The notes under the pieces are model-generated. The model searched no databases. It was not told the origin of the DNA and saw only the letters and a list, made by a program, of their open reading frames with translations. Positions 28,908 to 39,043 of a DNA stretch of 64,000 nt are shown piece by piece (position 1 is the stretch's first letter; each line of letters begins with the position of its first letter). A program made the translations under genes and the position numbers. The DNA is taken from assembly GCF_030548465.1 (NCBI RefSeq), contig NZ_JAUOSF010000009.1, positions 1 through 64,000 of the forward strand. Direction: 5' to 3'. Source of the stretch: Tamlana sp. 2_MG-2023 (GTDB taxonomy: Bacteria; Bacteroidota; Bacteroidia; Flavobacteriales; Flavobacteriaceae).

Positions 28908-31835
28908 ATGAAAACAATTATTAATAGTTTATTACTGACACTGTTTTTTGCTCCAGCCTTCGTGTTGGCGCAAAGCACCGTAACAGGAATGGTATCGGAG
29001 ACCGATACTAATATTCCCATAGCAGGTGTTAATATTATTGTTAAAGGGACCACTACAGGTACTGTTACCGATTTCGACGGAAATTTTTCACTGTCTGTTA
29101 GCCAAGGCAATGTATTACAGTTTTCCTATCTGGGATTTGTTACACAAGAAATCACTTATAGTGGACAAGCACCTCTAAATGTTCAACTGGTGGAAGACAC
29201 CTCCGTTTTAGATGAAGTAGTCGTTATTGGCTATGGTGCCGTAAAAAAAGAAGACGTAACAGGTGCGGCCGACCTTGTAACAAACAAAGATTTTAATCAA
29301 GGCCCCGTAGTTTCGGCGCCTCAGTTAATTCAAGGTAAAGTAGCTGGGGTTTCTGTAACCTCTAGCAGTGGCGCTCCTGGCGACGGCCAAGAGATTAGAA
29401 TTCGTGGTAACAGCTCGTTATCACTAAACAATAATCCTTTAGTTGTAATTGATGGTATTCCTTTAGATCAAGGCGGTATTGGAGGGTCTAGAAATCCATT
29501 AAATATGGTTAACCCTAACGATATCGAGAGCATGACCGTATTAAAAGATGCCTCGGCAACTTCAATTTATGGATCTCGTGCTGCGAATGGTGTTATAATC
29601 GTTACCACTAAAAAAGGAAAAGACGGCGACTTCAAATTCAATTTAAGCTCTTTAACTTCGGTAGGGTCTCCTATAGACAAAGTAGATGTTTTAAACGCAG
29701 ACGAATTTCGTAACATTGTTATGAATCATCCACAAGCCAATGCGACAACTTTAAGCTTACTACAGGATTATGATACCGATTGGCAAGATGAAATTTATGG
29801 TAGTGCTTTTGGGCAAGACCATTCTTTTAGCGCTACAGGGAAAGCTTTTGGAGTACCAATGCGTGCTTCTATTTCATATACTGATTTTGAAGGGATTTTG
29901 AAACGTGATAATTTTAAAAGAACCACAGGAGCCCTTAGTTTAACGCCTAAATTATTTGATGATCATTTAAAAATTGAATTAAACGCAAGAGGTACCTACA
30001 CTGAAAATGCTTTTGGAAACCGTGACGCTATTGGTTCGGCTAATAGTTATGCCCCAACACAGCCAATTTACGATTCTAGCTTGCCTTACGGCGGATATTC
30101 TTCGTGGATTGATCCTGCTACAGGTTTAGAACCAAGTTTAGCAAATACCAATCCAGTGGCTCTATTAAATTTAAAAGACGATGTTGCCGAGGTAAGAAGG
30201 TTTATTGGTAATGCTAAGTTTGACTATAATTTACATTTCTTTCCAGACCTAACAGCTACTGTTAATGCGGCTTTAGACAAATCAAACAGTCATGGCCGTG
30301 TGATCACCTCAGAGTTGATGCCTACAACAGATCCTACTTGGAACGGTGCTAGAACCAGCTTTAGAAATGAATCAACTAACAATTTATTTGATGCTTACCT
30401 TACTTACAACAAAACACTTAATGAGGCACACAAATTAACTGTTGTTGGTGGTTACTCGTATCAATCATTTGAATACGACAATTATAGCTACGACAGTGAG
30501 CTTGAAGAACGCGGCAATACTTATGAGTTTATAGACAAAAGTAAAAACGTGCTTTTATCTTACTTTGGCAGACTTAACTATGGTTACGACAACAGATACT
30601 TACTTACTGCAACTTTAAGAGCCGATGCTTCTTCTAAATTAAATCCAGACAACCGTTGGGGTTATTTCCCTTCTGTGGCTTTAGCTTGGAACATGCATAA
30701 CGAAAACTTTTTAGAAGACTCTGCGGTATTAAACGAATTAAAACTAAGAGTTGGTTATGGTGAAGTTGGTAACGTTAATGGTTTAGGTGACTACCAATTC
30801 CTCACGCGTTATTTAGGAAGTCAATCTAATGCAAACTACCAATTTGGTAATAGTTTTTACCAAACATACAGACCTGATCCTATCAACCCAGATTTACGTT
30901 GGGAAATTGGTAACACATTAAATGTAGGTTTAGATTATAGTTTATTAAACCGAAGAATATCTGGATCATTTAACGCATATATTAAACAAACAAAAGATTT
31001 AATTGCTTTTGCTTCAGTAGATCCTTTTACCAACTTTGGTAGCCGTATCGACAAAAACATAGGCGACATGGAAAACAAAGGGGTAGAATTTGCTATCAAT
31101 GTTATTCCTGTAAGAACTGATGATTTTGAATGGTCGGTAAGCTATAACATCGCAGTAAACGATAATCAAATTACAGACTTACCTTTCGATCAAGTAACAG
31201 GAGGTATTAGTGGTGGTACTGGTAACAACATTCAATTACACACCGAAGGTGAAGCGCCTTATAGTTTTTATGTTTTCCAACAAATCTATGACAATAACGG
31301 AAAACCTATCGAAGGAGCTTTTGTAGATAGAAATGATGATAACGTAATTAATGATGCCGATAAATACGTTCACAAAAACCCTTATGCAGATGTGATTATG
31401 GGGTTGAACACAAATCTTACTTACAAAAACTGGGATTTAGCAATAATTACGAGAGCTAACATAGGAAACTACGCTTATAACAATGTGGCTTCAGGAAACT
31501 CATACTTAAATGGGGTTATTCCAACTACCAACAATTTTTTATGGAACATCCACTCAGAATATCTAGACACTGGCTTTAAAAACCAAACAGACAACAATTT
31601 CTTAAGCAGTCATTTTATCGAAGATGCATCTTTCTTTAAGTTAGATAACATCACATTAGGCTACACACTAAACGATGCGGTTAAAGACGCTTCAATTAGA
31701 TTGTATGGCTCTGTTCAAAACCTATTAACTATTACAGATTACAATGGTTTAGATCCTGAAATTAATGGCGGGATAGATAATAGCTTTTACCCAAGACCTA
31801 GAACAATAGTATTGGGACTTAATGTTGGATTTTAA
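28908..31835 (+). CDS. susC: SusC/RagA-family TonB-linked outer-membrane transporter
   Basis: 975 residues. A signal peptide ends in VLAQ. An N-terminal carboxypeptidase-regulatory-like domain (about 22-105: STVTGMVSETDTNIPIAGVN) is followed by the TonB-plug with LDEVVVIGYGAVKKEDVTGA, IRIRGNSSL and SMTVLKDASATSIYGSRAANG, then a 22-strand-type barrel ending in LGLNVGF. It imports maltooligosaccharides across the outer membrane with TonB energy, with the adjacent SusD as lid. First gene of the rightward arm. The substrate is inferred from the neighbouring amylases. Confidence 0.96.
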   Translation: MKTIINSLLLTLFFAPAFVLAQSTVTGMVSETDTNIPIAGVNIIVKGTTTGTVTDFDGNFSLSVSQGNVLQFSYLGFVTQEITYSGQAPLNVQLVEDTSVLDEVVVIGYGAVKKEDVTGAADLVTNKDFNQGPVVSAPQLIQGKVAGVSVTSSSGAPGDGQEIRIRGNSSLSLNNNPLVVIDGIPLDQGGIGGSRNPLNMVNPNDIESMTVLKDASATSIYGSRAANGVIIVTTKKGKDGDFKFNLSSLTSVGSPIDKVDVLNADEFRNIVMNHPQANATTLSLLQDYDTDWQDEIYGSAFGQDHSFSATGKAFGVPMRASISYTDFEGILKRDNFKRTTGALSLTPKLFDDHLKIELNARGTYTENAFGNRDAIGSANSYAPTQPIYDSSLPYGGYSSWIDPATGLEPSLANTNPVALLNLKDDVAEVRRFIGNAKFDYNLHFFPDLTATVNAALDKSNSHGRVITSELMPTTDPTWNGARTSFRNESTNNLFDAYLTYNKTLNEAHKLTVVGGYSYQSFEYDNYSYDSELEERGNTYEFIDKSKNVLLSYFGRLNYGYDNRYLLTATLRADASSKLNPDNRWGYFPSVALAWNMHNENFLEDSAVLNELKLRVGYGEVGNVNGLGDYQFLTRYLGSQSNANYQFGNSFYQTYRPDPINPDLRWEIGNTLNVGLDYSLLNRRISGSFNAYIKQTKDLIAFASVDPFTNFGSRIDKNIGDMENKGVEFAINVIPVRTDDFEWSVSYNIAVNDNQITDLPFDQVTGGISGGTGNNIQLHTEGEAPYSFYVFQQIYDNNGKPIEGAFVDRNDDNVINDADKYVHKNPYADVIMGLNTNLTYKNWDLAIITRANIGNYAYNNVASGNSYLNGVIPTTNNFLWNIHSEYLDTGFKNQTDNNFLSSHFIEDASFFKLDNITLGYTLNDAVKDASIRLYGSVQNLLTITDYNGLDPEINGGIDNSFYPRPRTIVLGLNVGF

Positions 31836-31845
31836 AAATTGAATT

Positions 31846-33423
31846 ATGAAAAATATAATAAACAGAATTATTCCAATTTTAACTATCTCGTTTTTCATGG
31901 TATCATGTCATGACGATTTAGATCAATATCCTATTGATCCAGATAGTTTCACTGAACAAGATGTTTTTGCAAATGCCACTGAAGCAAAAGGGGCTCTAGC
32001 AAAACTTTATGCCAGTTTAGCCTTAACAGGCCAAGATGGTGGCGATAGCGGATCTCCTGATATTACAGATATCGAACAAGGATTCTCCCAATACACACGT
32101 ATGTTATTTAACCTCAACGAACTTACTACCGATCATGGTGTTGTGGGCTGGGGAGATAGCGGTCTACCTGATTTACATGGTATGTACTGGACATCGAGTA
32201 ATAGCTTTTCAGGAGCTATGTACTTACGTTTAGCGCAACAAGTATCATTTTGTAACTCATTTATCACGAATGCCGAAGGTCTATCTGATGCTGAAGCACA
32301 AACTTTTATTGCTGAAGCTCGTTTTTTAAGAGCGTTTGCCTATTATAACCTGATAGATTTCTACGGAAGCGTACCATTAGTTACAAAAATCACTACAGAA
32401 CTGCCTTCTCAGGCTAGCAGAACTGAACTTTTCGATTTTGTTGAAACCGAGTTGTTAGAAGTTAAAGATTTACTTCCAGACGCTAAAGGTAACGAGTACG
32501 GACGTGTGGATAAAGTTGCAGCTTGGGCATTACTATCTAAATTATACTTAAATGCAGATGTATGGACAGGGACAGATAGATATAGTGATTGTGTGGCTTA
32601 CTCAAACGATGTTATCAACTCATCGTACGCTATTAATACAGTTGATGCGAACGGAAACGGAACGGCATATGATGAGTTATTCTTAGCCGATAACAACTCA
32701 AACGGTGCTCAAAATGAATTCATTTTCTTAGTGAATTTTGACGGAACAAGATCGACAACTTATGGGGGTTCTACTTTTTTAATTCATGCTGCCATTGGTG
32801 GAACTATGGACCCTACAGAATTTGGCGTAAACGGAGGCTGGGGTGGTAACCGTGTTACCAAAGCCTTAGTAAATAAATTTAATGCAGCAGACCAACGTGG
32901 AATGTTTTACAGCGACGGACAAAGTCTTGAAATAGAAAGCATCCCAGAATTTAGTAACGGATATGCTTGTACAAAGTTTAAAAACATAGACTCTAATGGT
33001 GTACAAGGAAATGATAAAACAGGCGAATTCGCAGATGTCGATCTAGCTCTTATTCGTCTTCCTGAAATCTTTTTAAACTATGCTGAAGCCTCATTAAGAG
33101 GTGGCGGTGGAGATAATAACACTGCTGTAACTTTAATTAACCAGTTAAGAGAACGTGCTTATGGCGATGCCTCAGGAAATATTTCTGCGGCAGACCTAAA
33201 TCTACAATTTGTACTAGACGAACGTTCTAGAGAATTGTATTGGGAAGGACAAAGACGTACAGATTTAGTACGTTACAATTACTTTACAACGGCGAATTAT
33301 TTATGGCCTTTTAAAGCCAATCAAAAAAACGGTACATCAACAGATCCGTTCAGAAACATTTTTCCAATTCCAAATAATACCATTTCAACTAATCCTAACT
33401 TAATACAAAATCCAGGTTACTAA
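31846..33423 (+). CDS. susD: SusD/RagB-family glycan-binding lipoprotein
   Basis: 525 residues, lipobox FFMVSC (Cys21): a surface lipoprotein that forms the lid of SusC. Helical tetratricopeptide-like segments (FIAEARFLRAFAYYNLIDFYG near residue 150) and the RagB-type C-terminus (VLDERSRELYWEGQRRTDLVRY, then FPIPNNTISTNPNLIQNPGY) are characteristic. It starts 10 bases after susC, so it is co-transcribed. Confidence 0.96.
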   Translation: MKNIINRIIPILTISFFMVSCHDDLDQYPIDPDSFTEQDVFANATEAKGALAKLYASLALTGQDGGDSGSPDITDIEQGFSQYTRMLFNLNELTTDHGVVGWGDSGLPDLHGMYWTSSNSFSGAMYLRLAQQVSFCNSFITNAEGLSDAEAQTFIAEARFLRAFAYYNLIDFYGSVPLVTKITTELPSQASRTELFDFVETELLEVKDLLPDAKGNEYGRVDKVAAWALLSKLYLNADVWTGTDRYSDCVAYSNDVINSSYAINTVDANGNGTAYDELFLADNNSNGAQNEFIFLVNFDGTRSTTYGGSTFLIHAAIGGTMDPTEFGVNGGWGGNRVTKALVNKFNAADQRGMFYSDGQSLEIESIPEFSNGYACTKFKNIDSNGVQGNDKTGEFADVDLALIRLPEIFLNYAEASLRGGGGDNNTAVTLINQLRERAYGDASGNISAADLNLQFVLDERSRELYWEGQRRTDLVRYNYFTTANYLWPFKANQKNGTSTDPFRNIFPIPNNTISTNPNLIQNPGY

Positions 33424-33441
33424 CTAAAAACTTTTAAGACA

Positions 33442-34572
33442 ATGAAAAATATAAAATTAATAACACTATTTATAGTGAGCATGTTAGCGCTAAGTGCTTG
33501 TACTGAAGATGACCATTTAACTTACATCGCTCAACCTGAAGGTGATTTAGAGTTCACAAACTCCTTCTTACCAGAATATTTATTATCACCAGCTGCATCC
33601 AGCAACATTGGTGAACGATTTACCTGGAAAAGTGCAGATTTTGGAACACCTACAAATATTTCATATGAAATACAACGCTCTATCTTAGGTGATTTTACCG
33701 ATACAGAAGTTGTAGGCACAACAAGTGAGAACAACTATGTAGTTACTATTGGTGAGCTAATTACAATTGCTGAAGAAGCAGGTTTAGATAGCGATCCTTC
33801 TACAGACGATATGCCTAACACAGGTAATGTAGCCTTTAGAGTTAGAGCTTTTGCTGGTACAGATTCTGATACTGAATTGATTTCTACTGGCGAATCTTTA
33901 GCCTTAGTCATGTTAGAAGACACAGGAGCACCTGCTCTACCAACTTTTAGAAACTTGTTTTTAGTAGGTGATGCTACAGCTCCAGGATGGAACCCTGATA
34001 ATAACAACCCTGCTATTACAAGAGATCCAGCTGATGAAAACATTTACTCTTACATTGGCTATTTTAACGGAGGAAGCTCTATTGAAGGATTTAAACTTTT
34101 AGAAGTTGCTGATTGGTCTCCACAATGGGGAGGATCTGCAGGAACATTAGGTGTAAATGATGGTACAGGAAGTGATCCTGCTGCTTTCGCTGTTCCTACA
34201 CCAGGGTACTACTCTTTTAGTATGAATATTACAGATATGACATATACACTTGAAGCGTATGATGATTCAGGAGATTCTATTTATCCAACTATTGGTATTA
34301 TAGGCGATTCTACCGAGGGGGGATGGGATAATGATATGGATATGACACAATCTGATTTTGATCCACACATTTGGAACATTCAAAATGTAACATTAGCGGA
34401 TGGTGAACTTAAATTTAGAGCTAATGATGCTTGGGATGACAGCTGGGGAGCAGATACTGCTTTTAGCGGATTTGCAACAGCTGGTGGACCAAACATACCG
34501 GTAATGGCAGGAACATATAACATTTGGTTTAATGACTTAGATGGTGGTTATGTTTTAATCCCTGTTCAATAA
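33442..34572 (+). CDS. SusE-like starch-binding surface lipoprotein
   Basis: 376 residues, lipobox ALSAC (Cys20). An N-terminal immunoglobulin-like SusE domain (about 30-150: LLSPAASSNIGERFTWKSADFG) is followed by two beta-sandwich repeats of the SusE/SusF starch-binding type: LFLVGDATAPGWNPDNN and IGIIGDSTEGGWDNDMDM each begin a module with later aromatic residues for glucan stacking. It likely holds starch at the cell surface. It follows susD by 18 bases. SusF is not present as a separate gene. Confidence 0.88.
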   Translation: MKNIKLITLFIVSMLALSACTEDDHLTYIAQPEGDLEFTNSFLPEYLLSPAASSNIGERFTWKSADFGTPTNISYEIQRSILGDFTDTEVVGTTSENNYVVTIGELITIAEEAGLDSDPSTDDMPNTGNVAFRVRAFAGTDSDTELISTGESLALVMLEDTGAPALPTFRNLFLVGDATAPGWNPDNNNPAITRDPADENIYSYIGYFNGGSSIEGFKLLEVADWSPQWGGSAGTLGVNDGTGSDPAAFAVPTPGYYSFSMNITDMTYTLEAYDDSGDSIYPTIGIIGDSTEGGWDNDMDMTQSDFDPHIWNIQNVTLADGELKFRANDAWDDSWGADTAFSGFATAGGPNIPVMAGTYNIWFNDLDGGYVLIPVQ

Positions 34573-34590
34573 TTATAACACTCTCAAATA

Positions 34591-34621
34591 AAAAAGGCTA
34601 TGAATTTTCATAGTCTTTTTT
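34591..34621 (+). terminator. Hairpin between the susE-like gene and the secreted amylase gene
   Basis: AAAAAGGCTATGAA pairs with TTTTCATAGTCTTTTT, followed by T. It may end most susCDE transcripts and let a portion read into the amylase gene, whose ATG lies 23 bases further on. Confidence 0.7.
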
Positions 34622-34643
34622 GTTAAGAGACTAAACGATTTAA

Positions 34644-37505
34644 ATGATGAAAAAAACTTTACTTTCTTTTTTACTTTTAATCGCTACTTGTTTTAGTTAT
34701 GCACAAATCACAACTAACCCTGCAGCATTTAACACGACAGAAACAGTAACGATTACTGTAGATATTACAAGCTCTGCCTCAAACTGCAATGGCTTAAGCC
34801 TCCCTGCGAAAGTCTATATGCATTCCGGCATAGGTACCGATAGCGACCCATGGGAGTATGGAGCTGTTGGTAATTGGGGACAAGATGATGGCGTTGGTGA
34901 AATGACCAACAATGGTAATGGAAAATGGAGTATCACAATGACTCCAAAATCTTATTATAGTTTAAGCGATGCTCAAGCGAATTCGGCTACAAAAATGGGC
35001 ATGGTTTTTAGAAATGCAGCAGGGAATCAAGAATTAAAAGCGACTGGCTGTTCCGATTTCAAAATCGGCGTTGGAAGCTTTCAAGTCGCTCTAAATGCAC
35101 CTTCCGAAAACAGTACGTCTATTTTAACTTCTGGCAGCAGTTTAAATATCTCTGCATCAAACACCAGTGGTAATGCAAACTATAGCCTTTCCGCTAACGG
35201 AAGCACTATAGACTCAAAATCAGGAATCGGCTCATATACTTTCACACATAGTAACATTACTACAAATCAAGATTATATTTTAACAGTAACACAAGGACAA
35301 AATACGAGAACAAAATCCTTTTCAGCCTTATTAAACCCTGGTACAGCTTCTCAAGCCATGCCGAGCGGCTTAGAAAATGGTATTAATTATAATCCATCAG
35401 ATGCCACGAAAGCTACGCTGGTGCTAGACGCGCCTCTTAAAGATTTTGTTTATGTAGCGGGAAGTTTTAATGATTGGTCTCCTTCTTCGGCGTATGCCAT
35501 GAAAAAAGATCCGAGTTCTGGTAAATTCTGGTTGGAACTCACAGGATTAACTTCTCAAAAAATTGAAACCTTCCAATATTGGGTGGTTGACGAAACACCT
35601 ATTACAGATTCACCTGTCATGGTTAAAACGGCCGATCCGTTTTCTACATTAGTTTTATCTCCTTTTGACGATCCTTATATTTCAGCAGACACCTATCCTA
35701 ACCTTCCGGCCTACCCTAGCGGACAAGAACGAGAAGTTACAGTGTTACAAACAGGAAAAACACCTTATAACTGGCAAGTCACAAACTTCAATAAACCTAA
35801 AAAAGAAGATTTAGTTATTTACGAAGTATTAATTCGTGATTTTGATAGTGATAGAAACGTTCAGGATTTAATAGATCGTATCGATTATTTTAAGAATCTG
35901 AATGTTAATGCCATTCAACTGATGCCTATTATGGAATTTGAAGGCAACGAAAGCTGGGGATACAACACCTCTTTTCATATGGCTCTTGATAAATTTTATG
36001 GTACTGAGGACAAATTCAAAGAGTTTATCGATTTATGCCACCAAAATGGTATTGCAGTCATATTAGACATCGCTTTAAATCACGCCTACGGTAGAAACCC
36101 AATGGTACGTATGTGGATGAAAGATGGTGATGGCGATGGTTGGGGTGACCCCAGTTCTGAAAGCCCGTATTTTAACGAAGAAGCCAAACATACTTACAGT
36201 GTTGGTATGGATTTTAATCACCAACAAGCAAAAACACAATACTACGTTGAACGCGTAGTTAACCACTGGATTACCGAATTTAACATTGATGGATTTCGTT
36301 GGGATTTAACTAAAGGTTTTACACAATTATGCTCCCCTAGCGATGAAGTTTGTACGAATGGTTACAAGACTGATCGTGTTGCAATTTTAAAACAGTATGC
36401 CGATTATTCTTGGAGCCTAGATCCTTCACACTACGTGATTTTCGAACATTTAGGAGCTTATCAGGAGGAAAGAGCTTGGGCAGATTATCGCGTTGATGAA
36501 GGCAAAGGTATTATGCTTTGGGGAAAAATGACAGCTCCCTACAACCAGTTAACCATGGGATTTGATTCTAACACAGATATTAGCGCTATGGGATATCAAA
36601 GCAGAGGTTTTAAATCTCCACGACTGGTAGGTTATGCAGAAAGTCATGATGAAGAGCGTTTGATGTATAAAAACCTTCAGTACGGCGCAAGCAATGGCGC
36701 TTACGATGTTAAAGACTTAATGACATCCCTAAGCAGAATGGAGGCTATGGGAGCAGTTTCATTAACAATTCCTGGCCCAAAAATGATTTGGCATTTTGGA
36801 GCCTTAGGTATGGACAACTCAATATTCACATGTAATGACGGCACTGTTTCTGCTGATGATTCTTGTAAATTAGATACTAAACCACAGCCACAATGGACTA
36901 ACAATTGGTTAGGAGATACTAATAGAAAATCGATTTACGACACCTGGTCACGTATCAACGCATTAAAAATTAACGAAGCAGTTTTTGAAGGGGATTATGA
37001 AATTACTTCGGGAGATCTAAACCCTAGAATCCGTGTTTTTGATACAAACTTACCAAGCTCGCAGTTAAATGACGTTATTATCATTTCAAATTTTGACACG
37101 ACAGCAATTACTGTAGACCCAAATTTCACAACAAACGGTACATGGTACGACCTAATGGACGCTTCTGGTAACACAACGGTTCAAGCCACAAATGCAGTGA
37201 CATTACAACCCGGAACATTTAAAATTTACGGCAACATGCCTGCTAATACTTTAAGTGTTAATGATAATGTTTGGAAAAACAACTTCACCGTTTACCCTAA
37301 CCCTACCCAAAATAGCTTTAAAATTAATAAAGTGGCTTCTCAAGTATCACTTTACAATGTTACAGGACAATTGGTTAAACAATTTACAGGAGACTTTAGT
37401 AAAACCCAAAACTATGATGTTTCTAATTTACCTACTAACATCTACTTTGTAAGAGTTACAAATGCCTCAGGGCAAAATCTTACTGTTAAATTAGTTAAGC
37501 AGTAA
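34644..37505 (+). CDS. Multi-domain GH13 alpha-amylase with type IX sorting domain
   Basis: 953 residues. A signal peptide ends in SYAQ. An N-terminal beta-sandwich (about 22-230) and a CBM48-like E-set (FVYVAGSFNDWSP near 272) precede the GH13 barrel: Asp554 (FNIDGFRWDLTKGF), Glu601 (YVIFEHLG) and Asp669 (ESHDEER). The C-terminal ~75 residues (VYPNPTQNSFKIN... LYNVTGQLVKQF... IYFVRVTNASGQ) are a type A sorting domain of the type IX secretion system, so the enzyme is secreted or held on the surface. It would make the first cut of starch for the SusCDE complex. Confidence 0.94.
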   Translation: MMKKTLLSFLLLIATCFSYAQITTNPAAFNTTETVTITVDITSSASNCNGLSLPAKVYMHSGIGTDSDPWEYGAVGNWGQDDGVGEMTNNGNGKWSITMTPKSYYSLSDAQANSATKMGMVFRNAAGNQELKATGCSDFKIGVGSFQVALNAPSENSTSILTSGSSLNISASNTSGNANYSLSANGSTIDSKSGIGSYTFTHSNITTNQDYILTVTQGQNTRTKSFSALLNPGTASQAMPSGLENGINYNPSDATKATLVLDAPLKDFVYVAGSFNDWSPSSAYAMKKDPSSGKFWLELTGLTSQKIETFQYWVVDETPITDSPVMVKTADPFSTLVLSPFDDPYISADTYPNLPAYPSGQEREVTVLQTGKTPYNWQVTNFNKPKKEDLVIYEVLIRDFDSDRNVQDLIDRIDYFKNLNVNAIQLMPIMEFEGNESWGYNTSFHMALDKFYGTEDKFKEFIDLCHQNGIAVILDIALNHAYGRNPMVRMWMKDGDGDGWGDPSSESPYFNEEAKHTYSVGMDFNHQQAKTQYYVERVVNHWITEFNIDGFRWDLTKGFTQLCSPSDEVCTNGYKTDRVAILKQYADYSWSLDPSHYVIFEHLGAYQEERAWADYRVDEGKGIMLWGKMTAPYNQLTMGFDSNTDISAMGYQSRGFKSPRLVGYAESHDEERLMYKNLQYGASNGAYDVKDLMTSLSRMEAMGAVSLTIPGPKMIWHFGALGMDNSIFTCNDGTVSADDSCKLDTKPQPQWTNNWLGDTNRKSIYDTWSRINALKINEAVFEGDYEITSGDLNPRIRVFDTNLPSSQLNDVIIISNFDTTAITVDPNFTTNGTWYDLMDASGNTTVQATNAVTLQPGTFKIYGNMPANTLSVNDNVWKNNFTVYPNPTQNSFKINKVASQVSLYNVTGQLVKQFTGDFSKTQNYDVSNLPTNIYFVRVTNASGQNLTVKLVKQ

Positions 37506-37527
37506 ATACATTGTTTATTTTATTTAC

Positions 37528-37563
37528 AAAAGGGCTTCAAGCAAAAACTTGAAGCCCTTTTAT
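37528..37563 (+). terminator. Terminator after the secreted amylase gene
   Basis: AAAAGGGCTTCAAG pairs perfectly with CTTGAAGCCCTTTT across a 6-base loop, followed by ATTTTTT: the strong end of the rightward glucan arm. Confidence 0.9.
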
Positions 37564-37758
37564 TTTTTGCAGCACATACATTTCAACTACAATACCATTT
37601 TAACCATATAATGTTGCATATAATTTATTTCTTTTTCGCCCATATTTCAATAAAAATAAAACCGCAGCTAATGCTTTGCTTGAATTTTATATTTCATCTG
37701 AACAAAAAATAATTCAAATTAAAAATACGACATTATACAGTTACATTGGTATAAAAAC

Positions 37759-37766
37759 TATTTTTG
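37759..37766 (+). promoter_or_regulatory. -7 element of the DUF2914 gene
   Basis: TATTTTTG, exact TAnnTTTG, 20 bases before the ATG at 37786. The transcript would have a leader of about 12 bases. The -33 TTG is not at the usual distance. Confidence 0.55.
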
Positions 37767-37785
37767 CTTCGACCTAAGTTTGGAT

Positions 37786-38901
37786 ATGAAACGCCACATT
37801 GTAAAAATTCGAAATAGTGCCTTGCCTAGATTTCTTCAAAAAAACAAGAAATATGCGCCTATCCTATTCTTTATAGGTGGTTTTATTTTTGACTCCTTAA
37901 CGCTTGGCCGTATCGATAGGTTGTATGACCTTACTGTATTGTGTTTACACATGTCTGCACTGACTATTACCCTATACTTATTCAACTTAGCTGATGATGG
38001 CAAATGGAGAAATACGTTTTTAGGTCGTTTTGAGGAATACTTCCCTTTAGCGATTCAATTTTTCTTTGGAGGACTTTCAAGTGCCTACGTGATTTACTTT
38101 TCCAGAAGTGTTTCCTTGTCTAAAACAGCCTCTTTTTTTGTCATTCTGGTGGCCCTTTTTCTGGCTAACGAATTTCTAAAAAAGCGAATTTCTAACAAGT
38201 ATCTACAGTTTAGTATTTATTACTTTATCAGCTTTACCTTTTTTGCTTTTATGATTCCCGTGTTTCTAAGAGATATGGGGCATCTTATTTTTCTATGCTC
38301 AGGACTTATAAGCCTCGGAGCCACGCTTAGTTTAATCACCATTATTTACAGAAAGAGTCCAAGCACAAGAGCAGAAGTGCATTTAGGAAAACTGATATCA
38401 TTAATACTTGCTATCTATATTACAATTAATGTGTTTTATCATTTCAAACTAATCCCCCCTGTTCCACTTGCGTTACAAACAGGTATTGTTGCACATGATA
38501 TAGTGGTTAAAAACAATGAATACACAGTAACTTTCGAGCAGAAAAAACAATTCATCTTCTGGAGAGATTACCGCTCTAAATTTGTTCGAACGCCAAATAA
38601 ACCGGTTTATATATTTTCTTCCGTTTTTGCTCCAACAGCCTTGGAAAAATCAATTATTCACAGGTGGCAATGGTATGACGCTAATAGAGATAAATGGCAA
38701 ACTTTTGACAATATCAGCTTTAAAATTAAAGGTGGTCGAAATGAAGGTTATCGTGGATACACCTATAAGAATAATGTTAAACCAGGGCTTTGGCGGGTTG
38801 AAGTAATTACCCAAGAAGAACTCGTTTTGGGAGTTATTGACTTTGAAATCATCACAGATCCTAACGAAAAACCACAACGATTGGTTACAAAAACTTACTA
38901 A
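37786..38901 (+). CDS. DUF2914 multi-pass membrane protein
   Basis: 371 residues from the ATG at 37786 (the longer frame begins at a TTG). About seven hydrophobic helices occupy residues 20-225. The C-terminal ~130 residues form a soluble domain with the DUF2914 pattern: VYIFSSVFAPTALEKSIIHRWQWY, then KGGRNEGYRGYTYKNNVKPGLWRVEV. Function unknown; the soluble domain probably faces the periplasm. Single-gene unit with its own promoter. Confidence 0.8.
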   Translation: MKRHIVKIRNSALPRFLQKNKKYAPILFFIGGFIFDSLTLGRIDRLYDLTVLCLHMSALTITLYLFNLADDGKWRNTFLGRFEEYFPLAIQFFFGGLSSAYVIYFSRSVSLSKTASFFVILVALFLANEFLKKRISNKYLQFSIYYFISFTFFAFMIPVFLRDMGHLIFLCSGLISLGATLSLITIIYRKSPSTRAEVHLGKLISLILAIYITINVFYHFKLIPPVPLALQTGIVAHDIVVKNNEYTVTFEQKKQFIFWRDYRSKFVRTPNKPVYIFSSVFAPTALEKSIIHRWQWYDANRDKWQTFDNISFKIKGGRNEGYRGYTYKNNVKPGLWRVEVITQEELVLGVIDFEIITDPNEKPQRLVTKTY

Positions 38902-39043
38902 AACCCAATCTTTTATATTGCTATTAATATTCGAGGAGGAATGATTTTATTCATTTTAACACTTGGAAAGATTTATTCTTGTTTTTTTATCTGATTTGTC
39001 CATATATTTAGCAAAACCAAACACCTCCAAAAACTAACCAAAG